Part shown: in pieces, positions 12,215 to 22,014 of the stretch | Numbering within the stretch: the first letter of the stretch is position 1 | Layout: each line of letters opens with the position of its first letter | The notes under the pieces: model-generated | Databases searched by the model: none | The model's input: the letters and a program-made list of their open reading frames with translations, nothing else | Told to the model about the DNA's origin: nothing | NCBI RefSeq assembly: GCF_023159225.1 | Contig: NC_063188.1 | Coordinates: 18,311,086-18,375,085 of the forward strand | Reading direction: 5' to 3' | DNA length: 64,000 bases | From: Perognathus longimembris pacificus | Lineage: Eukaryota; Chordata; Mammalia; Rodentia; Heteromyidae | Made by a program: the position numbers and the translations under genes

Positions 12215-12231
12215 CCCCACATTGGGTGCCA
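12215..12231 (-). other. Retroviral primer binding site (tRNA-Lys type)
   Basis: The minus strand reads TGGCACCCAATGTGGGG, one base after the U5 end '...ctgaca'. This is close to TGGCGCCCAACGTGGGG, the Lys-1,2 site of type-D and related betaretroviruses. Its position fixes the 5' LTR boundary at 12,233. Confidence 0.78.
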
Positions 12232-12232
12232 T

Positions 12233-12410
12233 TGTCAGAGTTTTTAGCTGCCCCCCACCCCTGCGCTCCCCTGACCTGCAGGAGAGACGGGGAAGGCACG
12301 CCCTGACCAGATGAGCCAAGAAAAGTAAGGGTCAACAGACCGCCTGCACCCAGCCCTCCCTCATCGGAGGACAATTGGACGTGTCTAGAAGACAAGTCAG
12401 CACAAGATTT
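12233..12410 (-). mobile_element. 5' R-U5 of the retroposed retrovirus
   Basis: It begins with the short R ('atcttgtgctga', repeated before the A tail at the other end) and ends in CA just before the primer binding site. U3 is missing, as expected for genomic or spliced RNA. An R of about 12 bases resembles that of mouse mammary tumour virus and its relatives. Confidence 0.72.
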
Positions 12411-12754
12411 CTAATATTTTGGAGCAATAAAATAAAAAGCAATATTTTACTGTGAAAATACTCTTAATCTAGCAGACACCATGGAAGATCTCTGAGACTA
12501 TCATGTATTCCCAAACCACACTTAGAACTCTCTTGCAAATGATTACCAATTGTTTTATTCTTTTCAGAAATGGGTATAATTATACCTTTTGAAACCTCAG
12601 CTCCCTTGTTTACAAATTTGTATATTTGACCATCCATGTCCACGTATCCAAACACCTTTTACCTTTTCAGAAACAAATTTTAGCAATATAAAACCAAATT
12701 TCCCAAGTCACAAGAAAAGGAACTCTCTAGGTTAAATTCCTACCTTGATTCATT

Positions 12755-12994
12755 TTTTTTCTTTTGTGCCATTCCTCAGGCTTGGACTCAGGGACTGGGT
12801 GCTGCCCTTAAGCATTTTCTGCTCAAGGCTTGGCACTCTATCACTTTAGCCACAGCTCAATTTCTAGCTTATATTGTTGTTAACTAGAGATAAAAGTCTC
12901 ATACACTTTTCTACCTGAGCTGGTTTTAACATATGATGCACAGATCTCAGCCTCCTGAGTATGTAGGACTACAGGCATGAGTCACTGATGCCCA
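12755..12994 (-). repeat. B1-Geo dimeric SINE
   Basis: The left monomer (right side here) is B1/7SL-like ('cagcctcctgagtatgtagg' antisense) and the right monomer is Geo ('gctcaaggcttggcactcta' antisense). The A tail is T-rich at 12,755. An 8-bp TSD 'gattcatt' lies at 12,747-12,754 and 12,995-13,002. The copy is diverged. Confidence 0.82.
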
Positions 12995-13012
12995 GATTCA
13001 TTCCTTGATTAG

Positions 13013-13234
13013 TTGTTTTTTGTTGTTGTTGTTGTTGGTTGCTGTCCCTGAGCTCTTCTGCTCAAGGCTAGTGCTCTACCACTTGAGCCACCGCACTACT
13101 TCTGGTTTTCTGGTGGTTAATTGGAGATAAGAGTCTCACAGACTTTCCTGCCCTGGCTGGCTTTGAACCCTGATCCTTATATCTCAGGCTCCTTAGCAGC
13201 TAGGATGACAGGCATGAGCCACCAGTGCCTGATC
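13013..13234 (-). repeat. B1-Geo dimeric SINE
   Basis: This is a better-preserved copy than its neighbour. Antisense Geo ('tctgctcaaggctagtgctc') is followed by the linker 'ctggtggttaattggagata' and antisense B1 ('agcagctaggatgacaggca'). The tail has become (TTG)n at 13,018-13,037. No clear TSD was found. Confidence 0.85.
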
Positions 13235-13861
13235 ATTTCTTTATTCTTATAAAATGAAGTAATCCCTGGATTACTGACTCAGTCTGGGTATGGAAGTAGC
13301 TTGAACTCTCTTCTTCCACTTTATTTTGGCCAATCAAATTAGATGAATGTTTGGTGTTGGCTGGGAGTACAAAATAAAATAGATGATAGTAAGTTGTTCT
13401 GTCATTTTTATATTATGGTGAGTGGAGACATTTTGAAACACTTGAACATCTAGTCCTATGACTAGATGTGTTCAGTCATTCTTAGCAGTTTGTACTAACT
13501 GTACAAATCAAATGAAAGACAGAGCTGTCTTTACTCCTTGCCTCAGGCAAGCTTCATGGTAGATAGCTTACTATGCCAAATAAAGTTGACATTTTTGTAC
13601 CATGTCTGTGAAATTCCCTGTTAAATACTGTAGAGGAACTAGATTTTGTAGGAAATCTGACCTGGTCAATTCTGACATGAGAAGGCATCATGGACTTCAA
13701 GTTACTGAGAATGAAAGCTCTATGTTGGAAAGAAACCTGTGCTTGGAAAATGAGAAATACTTTAACCAGTATCCATGCCATTATTTTATCATCAATATTT
13801 AACATCTACTCTTTCTGAAGAATTTAAATTTATTTAAAAGGCCTTTATTTCCCCCTTTTAT

Positions 13862-13862
<1 letters not shown>
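13235..13862. other. No recognisable gene or repeat
   Basis: Unassigned DNA. The ORFs at 13,554-13,805 overlap on opposite strands and show no family resemblance. Confidence 0.45.

Positions 13863-13863
<1 letters not shown>

Positions 13864-13901
<38 letters not shown>
13864..13901. repeat. (CA)n microsatellite
   Basis: About 19 uninterrupted CA units, with a further imperfect 'ctcatacacaca' after them. The antisense ORF with a run of alternating V and C residues is an artefact of this repeat. Confidence 0.97.
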
Positions 13902-13903
<2 letters not shown>

Positions 13904-13911
13904 ATACACAC

Positions 13912-14481
13912 AGATGCAATTATAAAGGATGGAGCAGCATTGTTTAAAAACAAATGTAATCATTACCTTACTTATGTAACGGTAACACCCCCCCCCTCTG
14001 CTCATCACCTTATGAATAAATATAAAATTAATTTAAAAATACAAGTTGGAAGGAGGAAGAATTTTAATTTTGGATAAGAGTAGCTACTGATTATTTCAAT
14101 CATAGTCAAGTTAAAGCAAAGCAACTTATACCAATTTTATCTGATTATCTGATTACAGTGACAGAAAGTTTTCATTTAAATAAATATTCAGCATTTTCGA
14201 GGTTCAAACATATATAGAGACTGTTTTTAAGCTGAATAAAATGATCATGTATGACTTCATTCTGAAATACCTCAAACTGGGATTTGAGGTAGGAAATATA
14301 GAGAAAGACATAGCTATCAATTACTTATAAGTGAATGTTGACATGAACCCATTATAGCACCAAGAGCATTTGCTGAAGATTTCATTTTACACGTATTCTG
14401 GTTAGGTAATTAACATTAGATAGATAAAGATCAAAGGTTCCTGTAAGGCATCTCCTCCCTTGCAGGCCATAAAAGGCAAGT
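13912..14481. other. No recognisable gene or repeat
   Basis: Unassigned AT-rich DNA up to the L1 target site. A C-run sits at 13,988-13,996. Confidence 0.45.
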
Positions 14482-14615
14482 CAAAAATCAAACAGGAAAG
14501 AAGCGGAAGAAGATGGCAGAGGAGCAGCAGAGCCCTGTCTAAGCTCTCTCCAAGAACCCAGTTTTTCTTCTACAGGGAAACTTCTAACCCTAGAAAGTTA
14601 GCCCAAGGAAGGTAT

Positions 14616-15025
14616 TGTTATGCCAAGTCACAAAACGACCACCAAGAAGGCCACTGAGACTCAGACATTCTGAAATGCAATAGCAAGGCAAGACTTTATT
14701 CAAGTGGGGCCATGGCCCAGGCTTTGTCCTACCCACTGACACAGAGGAAGTTAGGAGGCAGCCCCGAGCTGCGATTACACAGAGCTTGTAAAGGCAAAAG
14801 ACAAAGTTACAGCAATCAGGTGTTTAAGCAAGCAAGATTACGGGTACAAATCTGATTGGCTCAGGGTTCGAGGCATTCTAGGGGCGGTTAGACTTAAGCA
14901 TTCCCAGGCAGTTAGAGTTCTTGACCCTAATAAGCTTGCCCTGGGTTTGCTCATAGTTTAAACAGACAACAAAACGGGGGTTGCCTGAAAATGGGGTTCA
15001 CCCTAACTCTTCATTCGCCCCTTCA
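14616..15025 (-). mobile_element. Solo LTR, gammaretrovirus-type, inside the L1 5' UTR
   Basis: It runs from 'tgttatgcc' to 'cgccccttca' (TG...CA) and is flanked by a 4-bp TSD 'gtat' at 14,612-14,615 and 15,026-15,029. On the minus strand it has a CCAAT-type motif ('gagccaatcag', near 14,851-14,862) and AATAAA at 14,700-14,695. A 4-bp TSD is the length used by murine leukaemia-type integrases. No internal viral sequence remains, so the provirus was lost by LTR-LTR recombination. It was inserted after the L1 arrived. Confidence 0.9.
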
Positions 15026-15790
15026 GTATAAGAGCACAGAGATTCAAACCAGGAAGGAAAAAACAGGACAGCAGATCCAAGAATCCAGATTTCAGCTGCA
15101 GGTGGCAGTGCCACCACCAGCCCATCACTTACCCATCTCCAGCACACACCAGCAAAGAGGAGAGAAATCCGCCAGATGGGAAGCAGACAGATGCAGTCTG
15201 CAAGCAGAGCGGGAAAGCTCCAAAGAACCAGAGGAAGCGTGAGTACTCCACAAAAGACAATCTCACTTGAGTCTGCACCCACGGAACACCACTTGGAAAG
15301 TAACCCTCCCCCCACCCACCATAGTGAATCTCCATCTCTGTCTCTGGCACAGAGAGCCAGAGCAGACCTGAAATAAAGTGCGCCAGGGGAAAGCAAGGTC
15401 AAAGGGGCCATCTTCAAAAAGGGCAAAGGTGCCAGAGTAGAGAGTTACAGCCTTGTGCAGAGGAAGGACTCGTTGCCCATATGGGAGGAACCTCCCAAGG
15501 AGCAAGGGGCCCCTGAACATTGGTAAACACAACCAGAGGCGTGCCTCCAGGCCTCCATCACTGCAACTGCCATTGAGGCAGCAACGGACTGATCTCCCAG
15601 GCCAAACATTGTCCGCCAGTGACTGGGGCCACCCAGCCTCTACAAGTAAACCTCAGCAAATGACACAGCCAGGTCCACCTGGGGCTGTAGAAGACAGCCC
15701 CACCTAGGTGGGCAGAACTTCTGCCACAGGAAGCTCCATGATACCAGCCAGAGTCTGCTGCAAGCCTTCAGCTCTAGGATCCCGCCTAGG

Positions 15791-15956
15791 GCCTGCCACA
15801 GCCAGTTCTCAGTTCCTGCTGAGGCCCACCGCACTCAGCTCAGGCTTCCAACCCTGGGCCCATCGCAGGCAGCTCAAGGTTCCACCCGGGGCCCACCAAA
15901 GGCACCTGGGGTTCCCGCCTGGAGCCCGCTGCCTCTTCTCAGCAGCCCAGAGGCCC
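15791..15956 (+). repeat. ~33-bp tandem repeat in the L1 5' UTR
   Basis: Units start with 'gcctgcc' or 'gcccacc' at 15,791, 15,824, 15,858, 15,891 and 15,924, spaced 33, 34, 33 and 33 bases. They share a pattern of 'gcccaYcg', 'cagctcaggcttcc' and a closing 'ccctgg' or 'cccggg'. They are imperfect, so the array is old or each unit has drifted. Confidence 0.72.
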
Positions 15957-16573
15957 CACAGGCCCCACTGCCTCCCAGGTAGAAGGCTGATGCTGCCAAT
16001 GCCTTGGGAGCAACAGACTGGCTCCCCAGGCTGAGCACAGTCCCCCAATCACTGAGGGCACCCAAATTCTACCCACAATCCTCAGAAAACCACACAATAA
16101 CCACTGCCAAAGACCTCCAGATTCCATTGAGCCCAGGTTAATGGTACGCAAGATAAAAGACATCTGGGGACACTCTGAGTAAGTCAAAAGGGTTCTTAGA
16201 GCAATTTTATCAACCCAAAAAGAAATAAGAACAAGATTGTAATGGTATACAAGGCTCAGGGTTGGTTTTTACTTCCAAAGGGAAATTTGTGGGGACACTA
16301 AATCTGCTGCTATAGGGATAAAAAGAAAGGGAACTTACCTGTCTAATATTGTGTATCTATAAGAATAGCACAACAGGACTTAGTAGGTTTGGTTCAGGTC
16401 CTAAATAGTGCCAAGGGGGCTGGCAGACTAGCATTCTAAATCCAAATGGACAGAAGAAACACAAAAAGTACAGCAAGACAGGGAATCTCATCACCCACTC
16501 AAAACAAATAGGAAACAGAGCATTCAATTGAAATCCTAGAGGAGAACCCTTAAAAGGTCTACCAAGTATACTG

Positions 16574-17604
16574 ATGAAAAGGATAAATGAAAAGTTTGAG
16601 TCTCTCCAGACAGGTATTTTAGAGTATGAGGAGGTGAACCAAAGAATAATTCGTGAATGTGATGAATCCAACTGTAAGTTAATAGAGGACTTCATGACCT
16701 CCACAAACAGAATAACATATGAACTCCAACAAAAAGAAAAAGAGTCCTATAAAAAGATAGCTACTTGGCTAAAAAAAGATTAGAGACAGCACCCAGAACC
16801 AAATTAATGAAGTAAGGAACTCCATACAGGAACTAAGAGAATTACAGCAGAGATATGGAAGCCATCAAGAAATATCAGTCAGAAGGTAGGGAGACAAGAA
16901 ACCAAGTTGTAAGCTCAGGAAACAGACTGGATGAAGGGGAAGATTGAACCTCAAGAACTGATGAAAGCCTAGACTTTATGGAGAAAGAACAAAAAAAAAA
17001 TACAAAATCAATCCTAAAAGCAAGACAGGAGCTCCAAGATACAATCAGGTAGCCAAATAAAAGGCTAATAGGTATGGAAGAAAACCTAGAGAAGGAAGTT
17101 AATGGAATAGGCAAATTATTTAACAGAATATTAGCTTAGAACTTCCCAAACATCAAGAAGGATAGGCCCATCCAGATACAAGAAGCATTTAGGACCCCAA
17201 ACAGACCAGATCAGAACAGGACTTCACACCATCATATTGTAATCAAAACAGGATCAATAGAGACTAAAGCAAGAATCCTTAAAGCTGCTAGGGAAAAGAG
17301 AACAATCACATATAAAGGAAAACCAATCAGAATTACCCCAGATTTCTCAGTGGAGACCATGAAAGCAAGGAGAGCCTGAAATGATGTTTGCCACATCCTG
17401 AAGAAAAATAACTATCAGCCAAGAATTCTGTACCCAGCTAAACTCTCATTCATAGTGGAAGGTCAAATAAAAGTCTTCCATAGCAAGGAAAAATTGAACC
17501 AATATATCTCCACCAACCCAGCACTACAGAATATCCTCAAAGATATCCTCCGTATTGAAAACCACCAAGACCACGATCAAGACAGGGAAAGCATCCATAA
17601 GTAA
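16574..17604 (+). pseudogene. L1 ORF1 (RNA-binding chaperone), broken
   Basis: L1 ORF1p is a trimeric nucleic-acid chaperone that coats L1 RNA in cytoplasmic particles. The first ATG opens a 70-codon coiled-coil-like segment rich in K, E, Q and I, closed by a stop at 16,781-16,783. Further on the same family text continues with 'GIGKLFNRILA' (then a stop), 'PIQIQEAFRTPNRPDQNRT' (the RRM-like domain), and the C-terminal domain 'YPAKLSFIVEGQIKVFHSKE', ending at 'ESIHK' and TAA. The length is 1,031 bases, not a multiple of three. The start at 16,574 is the first ATG in the coiled-coil frame; an earlier start is possible. Confidence 0.8.
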
Positions 17605-17660
17605 ACCTCCAGATTAGTAGAGCACAAAGGGAAGACACAGCTGCTACAAAGATAGATACA

Positions 17661-20600
17661 ATGAAAGGAACAAGCGATCACCTCTCAATCCTAACTCTCA
17701 ACATTAATGGACTTAACTCTCCAACTAACCAACATAGATTGACAAGTTGGATCAAAAAATAAGATCCATCTTTCTGCTCCCTCCAAGACACACATCTATC
17801 CAGAAAAAGCAAACATAGTCTAAAAAACTGAAATGCTGGAATAAAATCTATCAAGCAAATGGCCTCCCGCAAACAGGCCAGTGTTGCAATCTTAGTATCA
17901 TATAAAATTGACTTCAAACTAAAAATAGTAAAAAGAGACAAAGAAGGTTACTATATACTAATAAGGGGATCTCTCCTACAGGAGGACATAACCATCTTAA
18001 ACATCTACACACCAAACAGGAGCTTCAAACTTCATCAAACAACTACTACTGACTCTAAAAATTCTCATAGACCCAAACACATTGATTGTCAGAGACTTTA
18101 ACACACCACTGTCACCTCTGCACAGATCAGCATACCAAAAACTGAACAAGGAAACCTCATAACTAAACAACTGCATAGACCACCTGGACTTAACCGACAT
18201 CTACAGAATATTGTATCCAGCAACACCAGAATATACATTCTTCTTGGCAGCACATGGAGCATTCTCCAAAATAGTTTACATGTTAGGGCAGAAAGCAAAC
18301 ATGCACAAATTCAGAAATATTGAAATCATTTCTTGCATTCTATCAGACTACAATAGGATAAAACTAGAGTTCAATGCCAAAGGCCACCAAAGAAAACCCC
18401 ACAACTCATGGAGACTCAACAATACATTGCTGAACCACCAATGGATCATCGAGGAAATCAGAACAGAATTTCAAACATTTATGGAATTAAACCAAGATGA
18501 ACACACAAATTACCAGCTCCTCTGGGACACAGCAAGGGCAGTACTAAGAAGGAAAATTTACAGCCCTGAGTGTGTACATCAACAAATTGGAGAAATCTCA
18601 ATTCTATAACTTAACAAAGCACCTTATGCTCCTTGAAAGAGAACAACAAGCCGAACCCCAAGCCAATAGGTGGAAGCAAATAATTAAAATCAAATCAGAA
18701 TTAAATGACTTAGAATAAAAAAAAACATAGAAAAATCAACAAAACTAAGAATTGGTTCTTTGAAAAAATTAGCAAATATGACCAAAAAATGAAGAAGGAC
18801 ACCCAAATAAACAAGTTTTGAAACTAAACAGGTAACACAACCACAGAAACAACAAAGATCCAGAATATAATAAGGTACTATTTTGCAAACCTATATGCCA
18901 ACAAATTTGAGAACCTGGAAGAAATGGAAAATTCCTAACAAAAATTGATATGCCCAAACTCAATCAAGAAGGTTTAAATCTATTGAACAGACTCATATCC
19001 AGCAATGAAATTGAAACGGCAATAAGAGATCTCCCTTCAAAGAAAAACCCAGGTCCAGATGGATATACACTGGAACTCTACAAGGCCATTCAACCAGATC
19101 TCACACAAATAATCATCAAAATCTTCAATGAAATAGAGAGTACAAGCTCACTATCAAACACATTCTATGATGCTAGTATAATGCTTGTCCCAAAACCAGA
19201 TAGGGACCCATCAAAGAAAAAGAACTATAGACCCATTTACTTGATGAACATCAATGCAAAGATTCTCAACAAAATTTTGGCCAACGGACTTCAACAAGTC
19301 ATCAAAAAAATCATACACTATGAGCAAACTGCATTCCTTCCAGGGAAGCAAAGTTGGCTCGGTATTCGCAAGGCAATAAATGTAATCCACCACCACAAGG
19401 CAAAGAATCACTGGGTTATATCCCTAGTTGTGGAAAAGGCATTCGACAAAATCCAGCACCTGTTTATGATAAAAAGCCCTGGAAAAACTGGGATTCCAGG
19501 GAAGATTCCTCAATATAGTAAAGGCTGTCGATGACAAACCAAAAGCAAGCATGATACTAAATGATAAAAAACTAAAGCGATTTCCTTTAAAATCAGGAAC
19601 AAGACAAGGATGTACCCTCTCTCCTCTCCTCTTCAACATAGTACTAGAATTCCTAGCCAGAGCAATTAGGCAAGAAGAGAACATAATGGGAATCCAAATA
19701 GGAAAAGATGAAGTTAAACTTTCTCTCTTTGCAGATGACATGATCCTATACCTAAAGCCCATGGACTCTACTCCCAAGCTACTAGAGCTGATCCAAAACA
19801 TTGGCAAAGTGGCAGGATATAAAATAAATCCTCAAAAAAATCAATGGCTTTTATATACATCCACAAGCAAGGCTGAAATCAGAAAAGCAACCCTTTACAA
19901 TAGCCTCAATAAACATAAAATACCTAGGAATAACCTTAACCAAAGAAGTGAAAGAACTCTATGATGAGAACTTTAAAAGCCTGAAAAAGGAAATCAGGGC
20001 AGAAATCAAGAAATGCAAAAACCTCCCATGCTTCTGAATTGGGAGGATTAACATCGTGAAAATGGTAATATTACCAAAAGCTATGTAAAAGTTCAATGCA
20101 ATACCCATCAATATCCCACATCTTTCTTCAATGAAATAGAGGAAGCAATCCAGAAATTCATATGGATCAATAAAAAACCCCAAATAGCAAAACAGTCCTA
20201 AGTAGAAAGAACAGTGTGTGAGGAATATCAGTACCAAACTCTAAGTTGTATTACAAAGCTATAGTAATAAAAACAGCTTGGTACTTGCACAAGGACAGAC
20301 TCAAGGATGAATGGAAGAGAACTGAAGACCCAGAAATGAACCCACAGTCCTACAGCTACCTAAGCTTTGACAAAGGAGCTAAAAATTTACGTTGGTTCAA
20401 AGACAATCTCTTCAACAAATGGTGCTGGCAAAACTGGGTCAACAAGCTGTAACACAGTAAAACTAGATTCCTATTATCAACTTGCACCAAAATAAATCCA
20501 AATGGATCAAAGACCTGGAAATAAAATCAGATACCCTGAAAACACTACAAGAAGGAATAGGAGAAACTCTAGGACTCCTTGGCACTGGAAGAAACTTCCT

Positions 20601-21450
20601 CAACAATGACTCCGAAATGCAACAAATCAAAGAAAGGTTGGACAAGTGGGACTGTATCAAACTGCAGAGCTTCTGCAAGGCAAAGGACATAGCTTCTAAG
20701 ATAAACAGAAAGCCCACAGATTGGGAAAAGATCTTTACCATCCATACAAAGAACAAAGGCCTGATATCTAAAATATACACAGAACTCAAAAAATTAAATT
20801 TCCCCCAAACAAACAAAGAACCAACAGCTGTCTCAACAAGTGGGCTAAAGACCTAAAAAGAAACTTTTCCGAAGAGGAAATGAGAATGGCCAAGAAGCAC
20901 ATGAAAAGTACTCTACATCAGTGGCCATAAAAGAAATGCAAATCAGAACAACATTGAGATTCCACCTCACCCCAGTAAGAATGTCCATTATCAGGAAATC
21001 CAATAACAACAAATGCTTGAGAGGATGTGGCCAAAAGGGAACCCTAGTACATTATTGGTGGGAATGCAAACTTGTTCAACCACTCTGGAAAGCAGTGTGG
21101 AGATTTCTAAGAAGGCTAAACATAGAGCTCCCCTACAACCCAGCAGCTCCACTTGTGGGCATCTACCCAAAAGACTACAAGCAAGACCACACTGAAGCCA
21201 CCAGCGCAACCATGTTCTCAGCACAACTTGTCATTGCTAAAACATGGAACCAACCTAGATGCCCTCAGCAGACGAGTGCATCAGGAAAATGTGGTACATA
21301 TACACAATGGAATTCTATGCCTCTATCAGAAGGAATGACACTGCCCCATTCGTATGGAAATGGAAGGACTTGCAAAAAATCATATTAAGTGAGGTGACCC
21401 AGACCCAAAGAAACATAAACCATATGGTGTCCCTCATAGGTTATAGCTAG
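17661..21450 (+). pseudogene. L1 ORF2 (endonuclease-reverse transcriptase), broken
   Basis: ORF2p nicks the target and primes cDNA synthesis on it. It starts MKGTSDHLSILTLNINGLN, typical of the APE-like endonuclease, and meets a stop at codon 34 ('WIKK*', CAA to TAA compared with the copy at the right end of the window). Endonuclease text continues through 'EYTFFLAAHGAFSK'. The reverse transcriptase shows 'KNPGPDGYTLELYK', 'NYRPIYLMNINAKILN', '[19 protein letters not shown]' and an intact 'FADDM' near 19,730. The C-terminal CX3CX7HX4C motif is complete near 21,010-21,090. At least five frame changes break it, so no full protein can be made. It ends 'MVSLIGYS' and stop. Confidence 0.88.
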
Positions 21451-22000
21451 TATATGATTAGGCTAGCCATGGTAGAAGATGAAATTACCCCAATAGCTCT
21501 ACCCATATGATTACATAAGATGATGCCAAGTGAAATGAACTCCACATTACGGATATAAGAGTTATACCACTGTTGTAGTTATTATCAACATGCCATGTAA
21601 AACCGTACCTTTTGTATTAAATTTTTTTCTCGTCTGTTCGTTTGTTTGATTGTTTTTTAGTTTTCTATCTCTTGTATTCCCTTCCTGTGGTTGTACCCCC
21701 GATACCCCTATATCTCATCCAAATACCCTGGACACTGCTTATTAGAACTGGGGAAGGGAAAAGGGAATATCAAAATTGGGAGACAAAGGACAAAAAGACA
21801 AGCCATTGCAAAAGCAATACTTACAAAACCATTTGGTGTAAATCAACTGTACAACTCTTGAGTGGGAGGAGAGGGAAAGTGGGAGGGGGGAGGAAAATGA
21901 GGAAGGAGATAACAAGTAGAACAAGAAATGTACTCACTGCCTTTCATATGAATCTATAACTCCTCTGTACCACATTTTGACAATAAAGAAAAAAGATTAA
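21451..22000 (+). other. L1 3' UTR with G-rich tract and A-rich end
   Basis: It holds the conserved block 'gatgatgccaagtgaaatga', a purine-only G-rich tract at about 21,858-21,905 (runs of 4 to 6 G) and a closing 'gacaataaagaaaaaag' with AATAAA. The same order recurs in every younger L1 3' end in the window, so it defines one L1 lineage. Confidence 0.85.
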
Positions 22001-22014
22001 CAAAAATCAAACAG

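Larger units (their letters stand above)
11213..12410 (-). mobile_element. Retroposed, internally deleted endogenous retrovirus transcript
   Basis: Read on the minus strand, the order is R-U5 (12,410-12,233), a tRNA-Lys-type primer binding site (12,231-12,215), a short leader, an envelope transmembrane fragment (about 12,190-11,870), a purine tract (11,552-11,541), U3-R (11,539-11,223), then an A tail (T's at 11,213-11,222). The tail follows R directly, about 15 bases after AATAAA. The two R copies share about 12 bases ('atcttgtgctg'). A provirus would carry complete LTRs at both ends and no A tail, so this looks like a reverse-transcribed mRNA, presumably made by L1. gag, pol and most of env are absent. 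A TSD is only tentative: 'aaaaagca' at 11,205-11,212 and 12,434-12,441. Confidence 0.8.
14496..16573 (+). promoter_or_regulatory. L1 5' UTR / internal promoter region (GC-rich)
   Basis: About 1.66 kb of L1 sequence (plus the LTR) lies between the TSD and the first ORF1 ATG. It is far richer in G+C than its flanks, especially 15,450-16,060. In the L1 family this region carries the internal pol II promoter. It contains four to five ~33-bp tandem units (15,791-15,956) and a ~90-bp direct repeat (about 15,576-15,668 and 16,005-16,096). The 'gaagatggcag' near the start is like the YY1-type site at the start of many L1 5' UTRs; that is inference. Confidence 0.75.
14482..22014 (+). mobile_element. 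Full-length L1 retrotransposon (inactive), with TSD
   Basis: A perfect 14-bp TSD 'caaaaatcaaacag' lies at 14,482-14,495 and 22,001-22,014. Between them are a 5' UTR starting near 'gaagatggcagaggagcagc', ORF1, ORF2, a 3' UTR with a G-rich tract and an A-rich end. The 5' UTR is interrupted by a solo LTR (14,616-15,025). Without the LTR the element is about 7.1 kb, the length of a complete L1. Both ORFs have stops and frameshifts, so it cannot move itself. The intact TSD makes it one insertion event, not a patchwork. Confidence 0.93.

Noticed and set aside
12147..12395. 82-codon minus-strand ORF crossing the primer binding site as a real protein
   Set aside because: It reads through non-coding U5 and leader sequence and enters the envelope fragment, then stops; an accident of the deleted viral copy.
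13799..14008. Peptide with alternating V and C residues as a possible membrane protein
   Set aside because: Direct translation of the (CA)n microsatellite.
14998..15532. Overlapping ORFs of up to 142 codons on both strands
   Set aside because: They lie in the GC-rich L1 5' UTR, where stops are rare; reading on several frames at once points to base composition, not coding.
15708..16187. ORFs with Gly/Pro/Trp-rich repeats
   Set aside because: Translation of the ~33-bp tandem units of the L1 5' UTR; 33 is a multiple of three, so frames stay open and look repetitive.
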